Source: Verrucomicrobiota bacterium
Lineage (GTDB): Bacteria > Verrucomicrobiota > Verrucomicrobiia > Chthoniobacterales > Terrimicrobiaceae
NCBI GenBank assembly: GCA_026398285.1
Contig: JAPLTI010000090.1
Span: 1 to 27,357 of the forward strand
DNA: 27,357 nt
Direction: 5' to 3'
The notes beneath the pieces were generated by a model. That model saw nothing but the letters and a program-made list of their open reading frames with translations, did not search any database and was not told the DNA's origin. Position 1 is the stretch's first letter, and the number at the start of each line of letters is the position of its first letter. Below are positions 15,336 to 23,334 of this stretch, in pieces. The position numbers and the translations under genes were made by a program.

Positions 15336-16037
15336 CTACCCTCCCCAGCGCGCGCCCTTGCTCAGGGTGGGCGTCCAGTTGCGTAGATGACCGTAGGAGT
15401 AATCCGTCTTGCCTATTGCCCCGATCATTCGCTTGCCGGTCGCGCGCTTCCATTTCTTGCTCATGCTCTCGCCGGTGTGGCAGCTCCAGCTCTTAATGAA
15501 GGCATCGCGGGTGAAAATATCGCGGTGGATGCGGGCGAGCTCGTTTTCGTGCAGCCAGCTTTTAGATCCGCTATCGATCTCATTGCTGTAATCAAACATC
15601 CAGCAGGCCCTGTTGGAGTGTCCGTAGTATTCAAAATTCGCAATCTTCACGCGATCCCTCGGCTGGCCCGCATTCAAATACTCGATCAGCTCATCCCCCT
15701 CATCGAACCACAGAAGTTTAACTCCGTATTTGTCGCGAACGGAAACGATGTTCGCGATGAGATCCTGTTTGTCCTGCCTGGAAGCTCGGCGCAGGTAGCT
15801 GGGCTCGTGAACGAGCCAGGTGATTTTCGTCCCCGGGCCCGACTTCGCCTGGATTTCTTGAATACGCACTCGAGCCGAGCGGATAAAATTGCCCCACCAG
15901 CGATCATGGGGCTCGGCCTTGAATTTCTCCCACTCGTGGAGGGATGGCCCTCCACTCACGAGGATAAATTCGCGCGCCACCTCAGCCTTCACCGTGAGCA
16001 CGCCGACCATTAAAAACAAAGCGAGTAATCGAACCAT
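15336..16037 (-). CDS. Secreted protein of unknown function with a possible His/Cys dyad
   Basis: The 233-residue product has a clear signal peptide (MVRLLALFLMVGVLTVKAEV, cleavage probably after residue 18). The mature part is rich in Trp, Lys and His. YYGHSNRACWMFDY places His140 after a hydrophobic strand, and FIKSWSCHTGESM places Cys186 after another. This order, strand-His then strand-Cys about 45 residues apart, resembles clan CD (caspase-like) hydrolases, but the resemblance is weak and is my inference. LLWFDEGDELIEYL lies upstream at about 108-121. I do not recognise a named family. It is monocistronic, between kdsB (convergent) and rmuC (divergent). Confidence 0.75.
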   Translation of the reverse strand: MVRLLALFLMVGVLTVKAEVAREFILVSGGPSLHEWEKFKAEPHDRWWGNFIRSARVRIQEIQAKSGPGTKITWLVHEPSYLRRASRQDKQDLIANIVSVRDKYGVKLLWFDEGDELIEYLNAGQPRDRVKIANFEYYGHSNRACWMFDYSNEIDSGSKSWLHENELARIHRDIFTRDAFIKSWSCHTGESMSKKWKRATGKRMIGAIGKTDYSYGHLRNWTPTLSKGARWGG

Positions 16038-16145
16038 GCCGACAGGTTTGGCACAGGCGCGTATTGATCAAGATTATTCCTGTCCAAAAAATCCTTCAGG
16101 AACTTTTACTGATACCGTCTGAGGTTTGCTGTATGAATTGCGCCT

Positions 16146-17489
16146 ATGGAAATCATCCCTTTCGCAGCCCTGGGAGTATCGCTTCTCACACTGCTGGCAT
16201 CTTTGTTTTTGTTGCACCTCCGAAACAAGGACAGCGCCCGATTGACCGAAATTTTGCGCGAGCAATTCGCGCAGCAACAGACCACATCTCGTCAGGAGCT
16301 AACCCAAACACTCGACTTCGCACTACGCCAAAACTCAGACCCCATGCGGGACGCTCTCACCACACTCTCACTCGCCACCAACACGCTCAGGGAGTCATTG
16401 GAGAGATCGGTGACAAAATCCTTCGAACTCCAAAACCAACAGCTCGAGGGATTCCGCAACCAACTGGACCGCCTCACGCAAACGAACAACGAAAAACTCG
16501 AAACGCTCCGCACCTCGGTTGAAGCCAAGCTGACCAGCCTTCAACAGGACAACAACGCGAAACTCGAAGCCATGCGGGCCACGGTCGAGGAAAAACTCCA
16601 GACCACACTGGAGCGGCGTCTCGGCGAGTCCTTCAAACTCGTGAGCGACAATCTCGACAAGGTTCAAAACGCGATGCTCAACATGCAGAGCCTCGCCGAG
16701 GGCGTCGGGGATTTGAAGCGTGTCATGACCAATGTCACGCGGCGCGGAGCATGGGGAGAATTCCAACTCGCCACGATTCTCGAGCAATTCCTCAGCCCGC
16801 AACAATACGATACCAACGTGGCCACCAAGGGCGGACCGGAGCGCGTGGAATTCGCCGTCAAACTCCCCGGGCGCTCAAACGACGGATCCAGCGTCTGGCT
16901 TCCCATCGACGCCAAATTCCCCAAGGAAGACTACGAACGCCTGGTTGCCGCAACGGAAAATGGTGACGCGACCGAAGCCGAGAACGCGGCCCGGCAACTG
17001 GAAATCCGGATCAAATCGAACGCCAAGGACATCCGGGAAAAATACCTCAATCCGCCAGCAACAACCGATTTCGCCATCATGTTCCTTCCGACCGAAGGCC
17101 TCTACGCGGAAGTGCTCCGCCGCCGCGAACTCGCCGAAAGCATCCAACTCGAGCACCGGGTTGTCATTGCCGGCCCGACAACCCTCGTCGCCCTCCTCAA
17201 CAGCCTGCAAATGGGCTTCCGGACTCTGGCCATCGAAAAACGCTCCAGAGAGGTCTGGCAAACACTCAGTGCCGTAAAAACCGAATTCTCAAAGTTCGGA
17301 GGCGTCCTGGAAAAGGTGAAAAGCAAACTCCAGTCCGCTACAAACGAAATCGATCAGGTCGGCACCCGAACCCGCGCCATGCAACGCCAACTCCGCAATG
17401 TCGAATCCGCACCAAACGAGGCCGCCACCGCACTCTTCGCTAAAGAAAGCGATCTCCTACCTACACCGGACGCCATATCCGACAACTGA
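16146..17489 (+). CDS. rmuC: RmuC-family DNA recombination protein
   Basis: RmuC proteins are membrane-anchored, nuclease-like proteins; in E. coli loss of rmuC raises inversion at short inverted repeats. The 447 residues begin with one membrane helix (about 5-24), followed by a long coiled coil (about 30-190) rich in Gln, Leu and Glu, and then the RmuC domain with RRGAWGEFQLATILEQ, FAVKLPGR, VWLPIDAKFPKEDY and FLPTEGLYAEVLRR. Length and order are normal. The catalytic mechanism is not established for the family. The following 257 bases to the chemoreceptor gene contain no gene that I can support. Confidence 0.93.
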   Translation: MEIIPFAALGVSLLTLLASLFLLHLRNKDSARLTEILREQFAQQQTTSRQELTQTLDFALRQNSDPMRDALTTLSLATNTLRESLERSVTKSFELQNQQLEGFRNQLDRLTQTNNEKLETLRTSVEAKLTSLQQDNNAKLEAMRATVEEKLQTTLERRLGESFKLVSDNLDKVQNAMLNMQSLAEGVGDLKRVMTNVTRRGAWGEFQLATILEQFLSPQQYDTNVATKGGPERVEFAVKLPGRSNDGSSVWLPIDAKFPKEDYERLVAATENGDATEAENAARQLEIRIKSNAKDIREKYLNPPATTDFAIMFLPTEGLYAEVLRRRELAESIQLEHRVVIAGPTTLVALLNSLQMGFRTLAIEKRSREVWQTLSAVKTEFSKFGGVLEKVKSKLQSATNEIDQVGTRTRAMQRQLRNVESAPNEAATALFAKESDLLPTPDAISDN

Positions 17490-17746
17490 CATCAACAGCC
17501 CATCTCTTTAGGAATTTTAGAAGGGGGTGCGGACGTCTTGGAGGGGGCGGCGTCCAAAAAAGTGATACAAAATCAAATTACGGTTTGATCGTGTAAATCC
17601 ATTCGCCATAAAAAACTGACTTGGCAGACCTACAAGAGCGCACCCCTGAAACTCTCAATCCGCCACGTCCTGTCCAGACTCATTCATCGTCTCGCATAAC
17701 CTATTTTTCAGCCGCGCAGCGGCGTTTCTTCCGGAAACTGTATCAA

Positions 17747-18922
17747 TCAGATCCTGTTGCTTTTGGCGGACGACCCGTTGATAAGCACCTGGAGTTGTAG
17801 GACCGCATTTTTGAGTTCCCCGGCTTGAGCTGTGAGCTCTTCTGAAGCGGAAGCGGTTTCTTCGGCGCCGGCGGCGTTGGCTTGGGTCACTTTATTCATC
17901 TGGGAAACGGCCACATTCACTTGCTGGATGCCGCTGCTTTGCTCTTTGGAGGCCGTTGCGATTTCGACGATGAGTTGGTCCACCTGACGGGCTTTATCTA
18001 CGATCTGGTGCAGGCTGCCTTTGACCTTCGTCGTGATGATCACACCAGCATTGCTCTTTTGAATGGCATCATCGATTTTGCCTGAAGTTTCCTTGGCTGC
18101 GGTTGCCGCGCGTTGGGCGAGGCTACGCACTTCATCGGCCACAACGGCGAACCCAGCACCGGCTTCGCCCGCCCGAGCCGCTTCCACTGCGGCATTCAAT
18201 GCCAGAATGTTTGTCTGAAATGCAATTTCATCGATGGATTTGACAATCTTCGAGATTTCATTGCTGGACAGTTTGATTGCCTCCATGGCGTCGATCATTT
18301 CGACCATTTCATCAACTCCATTTTCGGCGGATTGGCGAGTCTCGGTGGCGATGTCCTTTGCATTGCCGCTGTGGTCCGCATTGAGAGAAATCATGGATGC
18401 CATCTCCTCGAGTGCGGAGCTTGTTTCCTCGAGAGAAGTCGCTTGTTCGTTAGCACCCTCGGCGAGTGATTGGCTTGAGGCTGAAACCTGCGTCGCGGCA
18501 TCCGCGATCTGCGTGGAGGCGCAACCGATGACATCGGACACATTTTTCAAGGCCTGGTAAATCGAGCGAGTGAACAGGGCGGAGTAGATGATCGTGGCGA
18601 GTGACACCCCCAAGGCGAGAGCCAGCATGATGCCCGTCCGCGTGCTGATGGATTCTTCGGCCTTGGCTTCGATGCGTAGGTTTTCGCTGGTGGTCTCTTT
18701 AACCACTTGGTCGATGACTTTGCGGTGTTCCTCGTATTTTTCGCGCAAGCTTCCGTAGACGATTTCATACTCTTTTTCACGATCGCCTTGATCGACAGCA
18801 GGAAGAAGTTTGTCTTCGATGATTTCAAAGAAGTCCATGGCTGGCTTTCGGGAATCCTGCAAGAAGAGACGCTTGGTTGCGCTTTCTGGAAGCTCGGTTT
18901 TCCAGAAATCATGGCGCTGCAA
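17747..18922 (-). CDS. Methyl-accepting chemotaxis protein, C-terminal part in its own frame
   Basis: This frame encodes the main body of a chemoreceptor. It resumes just upstream of its first ATG with family-like sequence (RLKTEYLQRHDFWKTEL) in a helical periplasmic domain. A second membrane segment follows at about residues 97-117, then a cytoplasmic coiled coil with the signalling hairpin IDEIAFQTNILALNAAVEAA and GEAGAGFAVVADEVRSLAQR. EETSSALEEMASM and EETASASEELTA are likely methylation regions. The N-terminal membrane segment lies upstream in another frame, so the intact receptor cannot be made as written. If translated alone from 18922 it would lack the first membrane helix. No other chemotaxis gene is present in the window. 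Confidence 0.88.
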   Translation of the reverse strand: MQRHDFWKTELPESATKRLFLQDSRKPAMDFFEIIEDKLLPAVDQGDREKEYEIVYGSLREKYEEHRKVIDQVVKETTSENLRIEAKAEESISTRTGIMLALALGVSLATIIYSALFTRSIYQALKNVSDVIGCASTQIADAATQVSASSQSLAEGANEQATSLEETSSALEEMASMISLNADHSGNAKDIATETRQSAENGVDEMVEMIDAMEAIKLSSNEISKIVKSIDEIAFQTNILALNAAVEAARAGEAGAGFAVVADEVRSLAQRAATAAKETSGKIDDAIQKSNAGVIITTKVKGSLHQIVDKARQVDQLIVEIATASKEQSSGIQQVNVAVSQMNKVTQANAAGAEETASASEELTAQAGELKNAVLQLQVLINGSSAKSNRI

Positions 18923-18933
18923 ATACTCGGTCT

Positions 18934-19125
18934 TCAGGCGCTGTATGCCGGCGGAGGGAGAATATCCGCGATCAGGTCTTTGCCGCGAACAATGTCTTTG
19001 TAAATCGGACCATTCACCCGCAAGACGCTAAGCGTGTTGAATGCGAGAATGCCAAACATCGCAAATGATAAAATAAAAAGGCCTATTTGAAAATAAAGAC
19101 GCAGGCGAAGGGAGTTTTGATTCAT
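18934..19125 (-). pseudogene. N-terminal fragment of the chemotaxis receptor, split by a frame change
   Basis: From ATG 19125 the frame gives MNQNSLRLRLYFQIGLFILS with a full membrane helix, then VNGPIYKDIVRGKDLIADIL and PPPAY before a TGA at 18934. NGPxYxxIVxGKDLIADxLPPP is the usual start of the ligand-binding helix bundle in this receptor type, where it is followed by about 25 residues before the RHDFW region. Here RHDFW follows at once, in another frame. Fragment and main body together form one receptor missing roughly 75 bases with the frame changed. Confidence 0.78.
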
Positions 19126-19155
19126 AAGATTTTTTACGGATAATTGGGACCTCAA

Positions 19156-19545
19156 AGGAGCGAAGAAAAGTTCTGATCGAGTCTGAAAGACGCCTCAATC
19201 GATTTCCTTGAGGTTTACACTATGTAGAGATTTCATTTTGCAAAAAAATACAATACAAAAGCGGAATTCAATCGCGTGACAAAACCGTAACGGAGCATGA
19301 ATCGGTTGGAACATAGGAAAGAGAACGCAACTTATCCGTAAAGATAAGGCTAGTCCGGATGAATGGCACCAATTCAGGGTGATTCGTGGTAAAGAAGAGA
19401 AAAACTGATCTTGCTTTGAAAACGATTTAAGGCCGGTGCAATTTCAATTTTCAGGCAGGGATTGATTCGCCAAAAGCGATCGGAACCGGGCATATGGCCG
19501 AGCATGGGAGAGCAACTTCCCGCTCCTTGCGGATTCGGGAAGTGA
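19156..19545. other. Long non-coding gap with small hairpins
   Basis: No convincing gene is seen in these 390 bases, which are more AT-rich than the surroundings. CCTCAA (19193-19198) pairs with TTGAGG (19208-19213) in what would be the chemoreceptor leader. Further on, CTTATC (19331-19336) pairs with GATAAG (19343-19348) and CACC (19367-19370) with GGTG (19378-19381) on the plus strand. Together with ATAAGGCTAGTCCG between them, this could be a small structured RNA, but there is no clear promoter or terminator. Confidence 0.35.
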
Positions 19546-20262
19546 TCAGCGGACTACTCGAACGGGGGTGCCGAGTGGGGCGTTTTCGAAGAAACGCTGG
19601 GCGGCGCCGCGGGGCATGCGGATGCAGCCGTGGGAGGCTGGGTAGCCGGGGAGGTAGCCGGCGTGCATGCCGACGCCTCCGAAGATTCTCATGAAATAGG
19701 GCATGGGGGCTCCGCGGAAGGTTGTTCCCTTTGGGCGGGCATCCCGATTGGAGGCCACATTGGCCATAACCACATTGCCTTCTGCATCCACATAGTCTCC
19801 GTAGAGACTTGAGACATGGTTTTTGTTTTTCTGCAAAATCGAGAAGCTGCCTGTCGGCGTGGTGTAACCTTCGCGGCCACTGGAGATGGGAGATTTCCCG
19901 ACCTCAACGCCGCCTTTGAAAAAACCGACGGTTTGTGTGGTGAGATCGATCTCGATGGATGGCGCGCCGAGAATGCCATCCCCCGTCCAAACCCAGTCTT
20001 GGCGGGGTTTGGCTTCGGGTTTTTTGCCGGTGCGCGAGGCGAAGGCGATGGTATTGTTCTCGGTGAGATAGGCGGTGGAGTAAACCGATATGCGGTCCCG
20101 CCCGCGGGCGTCACCTTGGGGAGCGCATGCACCGAAAAAAGCCATCAGTAAACAAAGACAAGAGATCCGGCAGAGATCGCGGCGCAAGCTATGCAGCTCC
20201 CCCACCCTGCACGGGGCGATGAGGGAAGCAGATGCATTGTGCATATTCAAAGGATGATCCAT
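19546..20262 (-). CDS. L,D-transpeptidase (YkuD domain), probable lipoprotein
   Basis: YkuD enzymes form 3-3 cross-links in peptidoglycan or attach proteins to it, in the periplasm, with a catalytic cysteine. The 238 residues contain PSIEIDLTTQTVGFFKGGVE (start of the domain, about 101-120), SGREGYTTPTGSFSI, then His200 in GVGMHAGYLPGY and the active-site HGCIRMP with Cys213. A positively charged stretch and hydrophobic CLCLLMAFFGAC with Cys46 look like a lipoprotein signal, though the residues before it are unusually long; a start at 20244 (Met7) is equally possible. The gap to the next gene upstream is 71 bases. Confidence 0.92.
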   Translation of the reverse strand: MDHPLNMHNASASLIAPCRVGELHSLRRDLCRISCLCLLMAFFGACAPQGDARGRDRISVYSTAYLTENNTIAFASRTGKKPEAKPRQDWVWTGDGILGAPSIEIDLTTQTVGFFKGGVEVGKSPISSGREGYTTPTGSFSILQKNKNHVSSLYGDYVDAEGNVVMANVASNRDARPKGTTFRGAPMPYFMRIFGGVGMHAGYLPGYPASHGCIRMPRGAAQRFFENAPLGTPVRVVR

Positions 20263-20333
20263 GGCTGCGGAAAGCTACGAGTGCCATGTGGCGTGTCAAT
20301 TCAGTAAGAGTCCTGATTTTGCGGGCGCGAGCG

Positions 20334-20840
20334 TCACTTGGCTTTTGGAATCACGATCAGAGCGGGTTTGGAATCCTTTCCGGAAGTGGTTTCGCGGGTG
20401 ATGAAATTGTTTCCAAGGGGACTGGTGGACCAAGCGGTGCCAGTGTTTGAGCGGGTCTGGTAGGAGTTTCCGAGCGGGGAGGTGGTGAGGGTTTTGCCGC
20501 TGGAGGAATCGCGGGTTATGTAGCTGTTGCCGAGTTTTGTTGTCGTCTGAGTCTGGCCGTTCGGCCCTTGGGTGACATAGCTGTTTCCAACTTTGGTTGT
20601 GCGCCAAGTATTACCCGAATTATCGCGAGTGATTGTCGTGCTGCCGAGTTGCGATGTGGAGAAGGATTGACCGCTGGAAGTGCGGGTCGTGTGGGAGGCA
20701 CCCAATGCTGAGGTGGTCGACTGACCGGAGCCTGTCACAGGAATGACCAACACCTGGCGGGAGTTTTCCTTATCCTTCGCGAATGCAGACGGGAGGACGG
20801 TCAGCAGCAGAAAAGCGGCGATGAAACTAAATGACTTCAT
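20334..20840 (-). CDS. Secreted protein with six 19-residue repeats
   Basis: The 168-residue product has a signal peptide (MKSFSFIAAFLLLTVLPSAFA). ATG 20840 is chosen; a TTG three codons upstream is also open. Six units begin at residues 46, 65, 84, 103, 123 and 142 with a consensus of LGNSYITRDxSGxTxxTTx. The array is bracketed by two similar short strands, VLVIPVTG before it and LIVIPKAK at the very end. Regular spacing and alternation of Thr, Ser, Gly and Asn suggest a beta-solenoid or beta-rich fibre, which is an inference. I do not recognise a named family. It lies next to the transpeptidase and an Old Yellow Enzyme on the same strand without close coupling. Confidence 0.8.
   Translation of the reverse strand: MKSFSFIAAFLLLTVLPSAFAKDKENSRQVLVIPVTGSGQSTTSALGASHTTRTSSGQSFSTSQLGSTTITRDNSGNTWRTTKVGNSYVTQGPNGQTQTTTKLGNSYITRDSSSGKTLTTSPLGNSYQTRSNTGTAWSTSPLGNNFITRETTSGKDSKPALIVIPKAK
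20376..20705 (-). repeat. Six tandem repeats of about 57 bp
   Basis: Within the secreted protein the first residue of each unit recurs at intervals of 19, 19, 19, 20 and 19. The unit core is L-G-N-S-Y-x-T-R. The copies differ clearly in DNA sequence while keeping the residue pattern, so the array appears old and kept for protein structure rather than recently expanded. Confidence 0.85.
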
Positions 20841-20881
20841 AGAGGCCAATATCGCCGCTTTTTAACAAACTGCAGCTTTTT

Positions 20882-21958
20882 TCAGGAAGCGAGAGGCGGG
20901 TAGTCCGTGTAACCGACGGGGCCTGACGAGTAGAATGTGGCGGGGTTTGGAGTGTTCAGTTCCGCCTCGAGGCGTATTCGAGCGGGAAGGTCGGGATTTG
21001 CGAGGAAGCTCGTCCCGAAGGCCACTGCGTCGATTTTACCGGAAGAAATGGCGTCCGATGCCTCGGCAGCCGTGTAGGCCATATTGGAAACGACAACGCC
21101 AGAGAAGTTCTCACGGATCGGGGTGAGCACATCGGCATGCTGCTGGCCGAGGAGATCGGCGCGCATGACATGGAGATACGCCAGACTCAGGGTGTCGAGG
21201 CGCTTGGCAAGCCAAGTCGCGAGCGCCACGGGATCACTGTCGGACATGCTATTGAAGCTATTGAGCGGCGAGATGCGAACACCGACACGGTCGGAGGACC
21301 AGACGGAGGAAACGGCTTCGAGGATTTCGAGCAAAAATCGGGCACGGTTCTCGATAGGACCGCCATAGGGGCCGGTGCGTTTGTTTAAGCCGTCGCGGAG
21401 AAATTCGTCGATGAGGTAGCAATTGGCAGCGTGGATCTCGCTGCCATCGAAGCCGGCGAGTTTTGCATTTTCAGCCGCATTTTTAAAACCAGCCACGATG
21501 GCAGGAATCTCCTCATCGCGGAGTTCGCGCGGGATGTCGTAGGGTTTCTTGCCATCGGGCGTGTGCACCTCGTCGTTTGTGATGGCAAGGGCGCTTGGGG
21601 CCACTGGCTGGGCGCCTCCGTTGAAGGATGAGGGGCAGGCTCGGCCGCCATGCCAGAGCTGAAGAAAAATTTTCCCATTCTTGGCGTGCACGGCGTCTGT
21701 CACTTGGCGCCAGCCGGCGATCTGGGCTTCCGAGTAAATGCCCGGTTCCGCGTAGAATGCGGAGTTCCCCTCCATGACCATCGTGGCCTCGGCGATGATC
21801 AGGCCCGCAGAGGCGCGCTGGGCGTAATATTCCGCCATGATCGCTCCCGGCACATGGCCTGCTTCAGCGCGGCAGCGGGTGAGCGGTGCCATGAAAATGC
21901 GATTGGGCACCTCGAAGGCGCCGAGTTTGAGGGGCTGGAAGAGTGCGGTATGAGGCAT
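20882..21958 (-). CDS. Old Yellow Enzyme family alkene reductase (NemA-like)
   Basis: This is an FMN-dependent NAD(P)H oxidoreductase that reduces activated C=C bonds or nitro compounds. With ATG 21958 it has 358 residues, starting MPHTALFQPLKLGAFEVPNR as usual; an in-frame start at 22000 adds 14 unrelated residues. APLTRCRAE (FMN site), KIFLQLWHGGRAC, SEIHAANCYLIDEFLRDG with the substrate-binding His and Asn, NKRTGPYGGPIENRARF, VGVRISP and AFGTSFLANPDL occur in family order. The family HGANGYL-type segment is HAANCYL here, with a Cys in place of Gly. The physiological substrate cannot be inferred. Confidence 0.94.
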   Translation of the reverse strand: MPHTALFQPLKLGAFEVPNRIFMAPLTRCRAEAGHVPGAIMAEYYAQRASAGLIIAEATMVMEGNSAFYAEPGIYSEAQIAGWRQVTDAVHAKNGKIFLQLWHGGRACPSSFNGGAQPVAPSALAITNDEVHTPDGKKPYDIPRELRDEEIPAIVAGFKNAAENAKLAGFDGSEIHAANCYLIDEFLRDGLNKRTGPYGGPIENRARFLLEILEAVSSVWSSDRVGVRISPLNSFNSMSDSDPVALATWLAKRLDTLSLAYLHVMRADLLGQQHADVLTPIRENFSGVVVSNMAYTAAEASDAISSGKIDAVAFGTSFLANPDLPARIRLEAELNTPNPATFYSSGPVGYTDYPPLAS

Positions 21959-22110
21959 GGATTTGGAGAGAAGCAGTATCGGTGACTGAAGTAAACGCAA
22001 GGCGCATATAAACTCGGTGAAACTCCGTCGCCCACCGGCATCTGGCAGAAAGCCGCAACGCCGTTGTGCTTTTCATTGCGGCAACTCGCACGAAAGGGCA
22101 GGTTATCGAA

Positions 22111-23334
22111 ATGTCATTTCAAAATCTCGGGCTCCCGGAGCCTGTTCTACACGGAGCGCAACGCATGGGTTACTCGGATGCCACGCCCATTCAGCTTCGT
22201 GCCATTCCAGTGATTCTCTCCGGCCGCGACCTTGTGGCCTCGGCTCAAACCGGCACCGGCAAGACGGCTGCCTTTGCGTTGCCTGTGCTTGCAAAACTCG
22301 ATCATCCCGAGCCACGCATCCGGTGCTTGGTTCTTGAGCCCACGCGCGAGTTGGCGATGCAGGTGGAGACGGCCTTCCGCGACTATATGCGGTTCATGCA
22401 CACCGAGGTCACACTCATCCATGGTGGTGTGGGCTATGGAAAACAACGGGACGACCTGAAACGCCACTGCGATGTCGTAGTGGCAACTCCCGGCCGCTTG
22501 CTCGACCACATGCAGCAAGGGTTGGTTGATTTAAGCTCGCTCCAATTTCTCATCCTCGACGAGGTGGATCGTATGCTCGACATGGGCTTCCTGCCTGATG
22601 TGCGACGCATTGTGGAACAGTGTCCCAAGGAAAGGCAGACCCTGCTTTTCTCCGCAACGATTCCCGAGGAGATCCAACGGCTCTCGGCCTGGTGCCTGAA
22701 GGACCCCGAACGTATTGAGATCGGGGCGCGCCGCTCGCCTGCTGAGACGGTTTCCCACGCTCTCTACCCTGTCGCGGCGGATCAGAAATTTGACCTGCTC
22801 CTCACACTGCTCGAGCGCACAAACTACGACAGCGTTCTAATTTTCAGCCGCACCAAAGACGGAGCCGACCGCATCTCCCGCCAGCTCAAAAAAAACAACC
22901 ACTCTGTTGCCACGCTCCACTCAAACCGCACTCAGACCGAGCGCGTCGATGCTCTTGAAGGCTTCAAAGGCGGACGCTACGAGGTGATGGTCGCGACAGA
23001 CATCGCCGCGCGAGGCATCGATATCGCCGGCGTGAGCCATGTCATCAACTACGATGTGCCCCAGCACCCTGAGGACTATGTGCACCGTATCGGCCGCACG
23101 GGGCGTGCCCAAACGGTCGGCGAGGCGTTCACCATTATGACGGCGGAGGAGCTGCCACATGTTCTCGATATCGAGCGTTTCATCGGACAAAAAGTGCCTC
23201 GTCTCAAGATCGAGAATTTCAACTATGTCTACACAGCCCTCTTCAACGAAGACAGCGTCCTCTCCTCACTGAAGGGCGCTAAAGGCGTGAGGACGCACAA
23301 GGGAATGAGATTCGGCGCAAAAAGAAAGCGCTGA
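22111..23334 (+). CDS. DEAD-box RNA helicase with a DEVD motif II
   Basis: This is an ATP-dependent RNA helicase of the RhlE/DeaD group, acting in ribosome assembly or RNA turnover. ATG 22111 gives 407 residues starting MSFQNLGLPEPVL; an upstream in-frame start at 22066 has no family sequence. The Q motif (TPIQLRAIP), motif I AQTGTGKT, PTRELA, TPGRLL, motif II DEVD in LILDEVDRMLDMGF, SAT in LFSATIP, ARGIDI and HRIGRTGR are all present. Motif II reads DEVD instead of DEAD. The C-terminus is short and basic (GKGMRFGAKRKR-like), with no extra domain. GCCGCAA (22052-22058) and TTGCGGC (22076-22082) could pair in its leader. Its stop abuts the gluQ stop. Confidence 0.94.
   Translation: MSFQNLGLPEPVLHGAQRMGYSDATPIQLRAIPVILSGRDLVASAQTGTGKTAAFALPVLAKLDHPEPRIRCLVLEPTRELAMQVETAFRDYMRFMHTEVTLIHGGVGYGKQRDDLKRHCDVVVATPGRLLDHMQQGLVDLSSLQFLILDEVDRMLDMGFLPDVRRIVEQCPKERQTLLFSATIPEEIQRLSAWCLKDPERIEIGARRSPAETVSHALYPVAADQKFDLLLTLLERTNYDSVLIFSRTKDGADRISRQLKKNNHSVATLHSNRTQTERVDALEGFKGGRYEVMVATDIAARGIDIAGVSHVINYDVPQHPEDYVHRIGRTGRAQTVGEAFTIMTAEELPHVLDIERFIGQKVPRLKIENFNYVYTALFNEDSVLSSLKGAKGVRTHKGMRFGAKRKR

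Noticed and set aside
17540..17575. GGACG...CGTCC hairpin after rmuC followed by six A
   Set aside because: The A-run is on the wrong side for a plus-strand terminator, and for the minus strand the T-run comes before the stem.
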